NCBI GenBank assembly: GCA_020348445.1
Contig: CP070751.1
Coordinates: forward strand, 3,434,248 to 3,498,247
Length of the DNA: 64,000 nucleotides
From: Thermoplasmata archaeon
GTDB taxonomy: Archaea > Thermoplasmatota > Thermoplasmata > GCA-020350865
Direction of reading: 5' to 3'
Positions 61,776 through 64,000 of the stretch are shown here, piece after piece; position 1 is the stretch's first letter; each line of letters starts with the position of its first letter. A program made the translations under genes and the position numbers. Below the pieces are notes generated by a model. The model worked only from the letters and a program-made list of their open reading frames with translations, ran no database searches and had not been told where the DNA came from.

Positions 61776-62324
61776 ATGGCGGACGTTAGCATGATGAATT
61801 TAAGAATACATAATCTCGTTTGTACAACAATAATAGCTGAGAATCTCAATTTAGAGCGTATTCACAATATGATGAAGGAGGTAAAATACAATCCTAAGAC
61901 ATTCCCGGGACTAATTCTACGTTTAAAAGATCTGAAAACCACCCTGCTCATTTTTAAAAGAGGACGGGTTGTATGCACTGGTGCAAAGGACATAGAAGAT
62001 GTTAATCGAAGTATACGAACTCTAATCAAAATTCTTGAGACTGCAAACTTTGAGGTGAATAAAAATCCGAAGATTACAATTCAAAACATCGTGGGAACAT
62101 ACAATTTGGGCATTTGGTTGAATCTAAATAACGTTGTAGTTAGACTGGGCTTGGAGAATGTAGAATACGAACCCGAGCAATTTCCGGGTCTCGTGTACCG
62201 TATTGATGAGCCCAAAACCGTTCTATTGCTTTTCCAAAGTGGAAAAGTCATTTGCACCGGTGCAAAACAAATCGAGGACCTAGAAATCGCTATAAATAAA
62301 CTCAAAAATAACTTATTCATATAA
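61776..62324 (+). CDS. tbp: TATA-box-binding protein
   Basis: The 182-residue protein has the two TBP repeats: IHNLVCTTIIAENLNL to VVCTGAKDIEDVN and IQNIVGTYNLGIWLNL to VICTGAKQIEDLE. Each has the FPGL loop and a second Phe (LLIFKRGR and LLLFQSGK) that kink DNA at the TATA box. The acidic tail often seen after repeat 2 is lacking. It recruits TFB and RNA polymerase. Some residues depart from the usual consensus (HNLVCT and LEKIHNMMK-like first repeat), so this could be one of several paralogs. Confidence 0.93.
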   Translation: MADVSMMNLRIHNLVCTTIIAENLNLERIHNMMKEVKYNPKTFPGLILRLKDLKTTLLIFKRGRVVCTGAKDIEDVNRSIRTLIKILETANFEVNKNPKITIQNIVGTYNLGIWLNLNNVVVRLGLENVEYEPEQFPGLVYRIDEPKTVLLLFQSGKVICTGAKQIEDLEIAINKLKNNLFI

Positions 62325-62340
62325 CTTGAGGCTGAAGTTC

Positions 62341-63348
62341 ATGAACATAAGAAGGAAGATATCTATCTCGATAATAACGATCATCAGCATTTTTATAATA
62401 GGGTTCTTACTTGGAGCAACTATCTTTACAGGATATCTTGAATACTCGGAACATAGCTTCATTCCCGGTGAAATCTCTGCTCCTACTTGGGAAGCTGGAA
62501 AATACTGGACATATTCTTTCAAGACTCCGGAGATAGAGGATGTAATATCAAGAATCGTTGTCGCTTCCGATGATGGGGTAGATTATCTGGTTGGCGTGGC
62601 GTCTCGCCTCGATGCGCAGCGGCATGCTGTTCTGAACTACAACCCTATGCTCGGCAGAATAGCGATGAGGAACCTTTCTATCTACGAGAAAGGGATACCA
62701 CAGCCCCTCTTCTCATTTCCTTTGAAGAAAAACTCCCAATGGACTTTCTCAATGTTTGACGTAGAGGAGTTTAAAGCCAAGGTGATTTCAATAAGATCTG
62801 TCAACCTGCCCATTAATGGGAGCACTATCCTTGTCGATATTGAAGCTACTGCACCAAGTGGAGAATTACTCACTTATTCATATGATACCTCCGCAGAGTG
62901 GATACGCTCATTAATGTTTGAAGATTCCTCAGGAAACGTTATTCTTGATATGACCTTAGTTTCATATGGTATGGGTTTTGCTGGCGAAGTTTACTTCATT
63001 CGCGCACAAGATCTTTTTAACGAAACTTACACCTCAGAGCGAGGTTCTCCTGCCATGGATTTTTATAATAGCTTCTATGATCTGGGCCATCCGAATTGGG
63101 GACCGTGGGATTATCTTGTCTACTACTATGAGGTCATTACTGGGGAAAATTCTGGGGAAACAATAACAGTGACCGACCCATTATCAAAGGAGACTATGAG
63201 ACGTATTATTAGTCCAAACACCTTTGAAAGTACCTTGGGCACCATCCCAAGTGAATCCGGAGAATGGAAGGTTTCAGTGGTTCTTGGTGGTGAATCTTAT
63301 CTCAGATTACGAATTGCCGGAGGAATTGAATATATCTGGACCGTGTAG
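62341..63348 (+). CDS. Exported signal-anchored protein
   Basis: From ATG 62341 the product has 335 residues. A basic start (MNIRRK) and a long hydrophobic helix (ISIIT to FLLGATIF) make a signal anchor, and the rest is a beta-rich extracytoplasmic domain with Trp/Tyr-rich segments (AGKYWTYSFKTPEIED, PNWGPWDYLVYYYEVITG). A TTG 15 bases upstream is less likely. Repeated W-x-Y/F-S-F patterns suggest a beta-propeller or lipoprotein-sandwich-like fold, without a firm family. Confidence 0.65.
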   Translation: MNIRRKISISIITIISIFIIGFLLGATIFTGYLEYSEHSFIPGEISAPTWEAGKYWTYSFKTPEIEDVISRIVVASDDGVDYLVGVASRLDAQRHAVLNYNPMLGRIAMRNLSIYEKGIPQPLFSFPLKKNSQWTFSMFDVEEFKAKVISIRSVNLPINGSTILVDIEATAPSGELLTYSYDTSAEWIRSLMFEDSSGNVILDMTLVSYGMGFAGEVYFIRAQDLFNETYTSERGSPAMDFYNSFYDLGHPNWGPWDYLVYYYEVITGENSGETITVTDPLSKETMRRIISPNTFESTLGTIPSESGEWKVSVVLGGESYLRLRIAGGIEYIWTV

Positions 63349-63616
63349 TTGGATTTACAAATCTTTAACATATTGTCTAAAAATCTTGAGTTCTTAAGTA
63401 TTTAACCTCATAATTTAATATAAAATCTTTTAGCAGAATTTATTATATTATTTTATTGAAACAAGAATATGTTACTATTTGATGTTATTTTAAATATTTA
63501 TTAATCATATGTAACAAAATGTTATTACCAACCTCTATACTGTCTCAAATACATTAGGTTGACGAGAGCAATAGAAATGAAATAAAAAGATGGGGGAAAC
63601 TTTGTTATGAAATAGA

Positions 63617-64000
63617 ATGGAGTTGCGCATCGATATGACAGATGAAGTGGAAGTAGTGGAGAAAAAAGCGAAATTGGTAAACCCTGAGTTTGTTGAGGAG
63701 GTGATCAAAGCCGGTGCTGTGAGTGTCAATCTGTGTTGGCAGTGTGGGACGTGCACCGCTAGTTGTCCTTCAGGATTGCATACTGCTTTTCGAGTAAGAA
63801 AATTGATCCGTAGAGTCCAATTGGGGTTCATGGACGAAGTCCTGCCAGCGGATGATATGTGGATGTGCACAACCTGTTATACATGCCATGAGCGCTGCCC
63901 CCGCGATGTGAAAATCCCAGAGATCATATTCACTTTACGAAATATGGCAGTTAAAATGGGCTACATGGCTGAAACGCATAAAAAGGCTGCGACTTTGTTA
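63617..64000 (+). CDS. hdrC: Heterodisulfide reductase subunit C (3' end outside window)
   Basis: The frame is open to the right edge, 128 codons. It has two [4Fe-4S] motifs: CWQCGTCTASCP (about residues 40-51) and CTTCYTCHERCP (about 84-95), with the intervening AFRVRKLIRRVQLGF typical of HdrC. HdrC links the cysteine-rich HdrB to HdrA in flavin-based electron bifurcation or heterodisulfide reduction. An ATG at 63635 is an alternative start. hdrB and hdrA may follow outside the window. The 268 bases before it (63349-63616) are AT-rich and hold no gene I can support. Confidence 0.9.
   Translation, partial: MELRIDMTDEVEVVEKKAKLVNPEFVEEVIKAGAVSVNLCWQCGTCTASCPSGLHTAFRVRKLIRRVQLGFMDEVLPADDMWMCTTCYTCHERCPRDVKIPEIIFTLRNMAVKMGYMAETHKKAATLL

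Overview
This window is chromosomal DNA from an archaeon. It carries a TATA-binding protein, translation factor aIF5B, archaeal-type ribosomal proteins (P0/L10, P1/L12, L1), the helicases Hel308, HerA and an Lhr-type enzyme, the Mre11-Rad50-NurA set, the tRNA-modifying enzymes aTrm56 and Taw3, and an intron-containing tRNA-Phe. Many genes have a TATA-like box roughly 25-50 bases before the start codon and little or no leader; others have strong GGAGG/GGTGA ribosome binding sites. The huge secreted beta-helix/Ig-like proteins, the zinc ribbons on membrane proteins, and the mix of acyl-CoA dehydrogenase with a heterodisulfide reductase subunit suggest an uncultured Thermoplasmatota lineage (for example the benthic group D type). 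That placement is inference from gene content, not a phylogeny.

Layout. 1-5.2 kb: the end of a giant exported protein, a zinc-ribbon membrane protein, a 65-bp direct repeat whose second copy runs into a complete tRNA-Phe(GAA) with a 30-nt intron, and a small coiled-coil protein with a Gly/Arg tail. 5.3-9.3 kb: a DUF3786-like gene, aTrm56 and an HD hydrolase, an MgtC-type membrane protein, a low-molecular-weight phosphatase, and a PadR regulator with its HAAS-like membrane partner. 9.3-22 kb: surface and membrane proteins, TRAM and PRC-barrel genes, acyl-CoA dehydrogenase, Hel308, ribose-5-phosphate isomerase, a HAD phosphatase, and an intergenic region with a long hairpin and a 29-residue membrane peptide. 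22-29.2 kb: a tightly overlapping six-gene double-strand-break repair operon (mre11-rad50-nurA-herA plus a Cys-containing protein and a GNAT acetyltransferase).

29.3-38 kb: two related giant surface proteins; the larger has 15 tandem Ig-like repeats. 38-48.8 kb: a DMT transporter, taw3, a beta-CASP nuclease, a Ras-like GTPase, aIF5B, a sugar kinase, a TIM-barrel protein, the L1-L10-L12 operon and a VapBC-type toxin-antitoxin pair. 49-56 kb: a beta-sandwich protein, a membrane exporter, a KaiC-like ATPase with a winged-helix regulator, and a metallophosphoesterase-Lhr helicase pair. 56-64 kb: glutamate dehydrogenase opposite an Lrp-like gene, three small genes, a ferredoxin frame interrupted by one in-frame TGA, thiC, an unknown gene, tbp, an exported protein, and the start of hdrC.

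Strongest leads: (1) two 99-nt, about 88% identical, gap-free elements with conserved stems and loops in divergent intergenic regions before taw3 and the phosphoesterase-lhr pair, candidates for an undescribed small RNA family; (2) the ferredoxin frame with an in-frame TGA next to the first cluster cysteine; (3) a Rad50 with no zinc-hook cysteines; (4) the partial tRNA-Phe duplication; (5) a long hairpin at 21.6 kb. tRNA-Phe with G37 at its intron boundary lies in the same window as Taw3, which acts at that nucleotide in the wyosine pathway.
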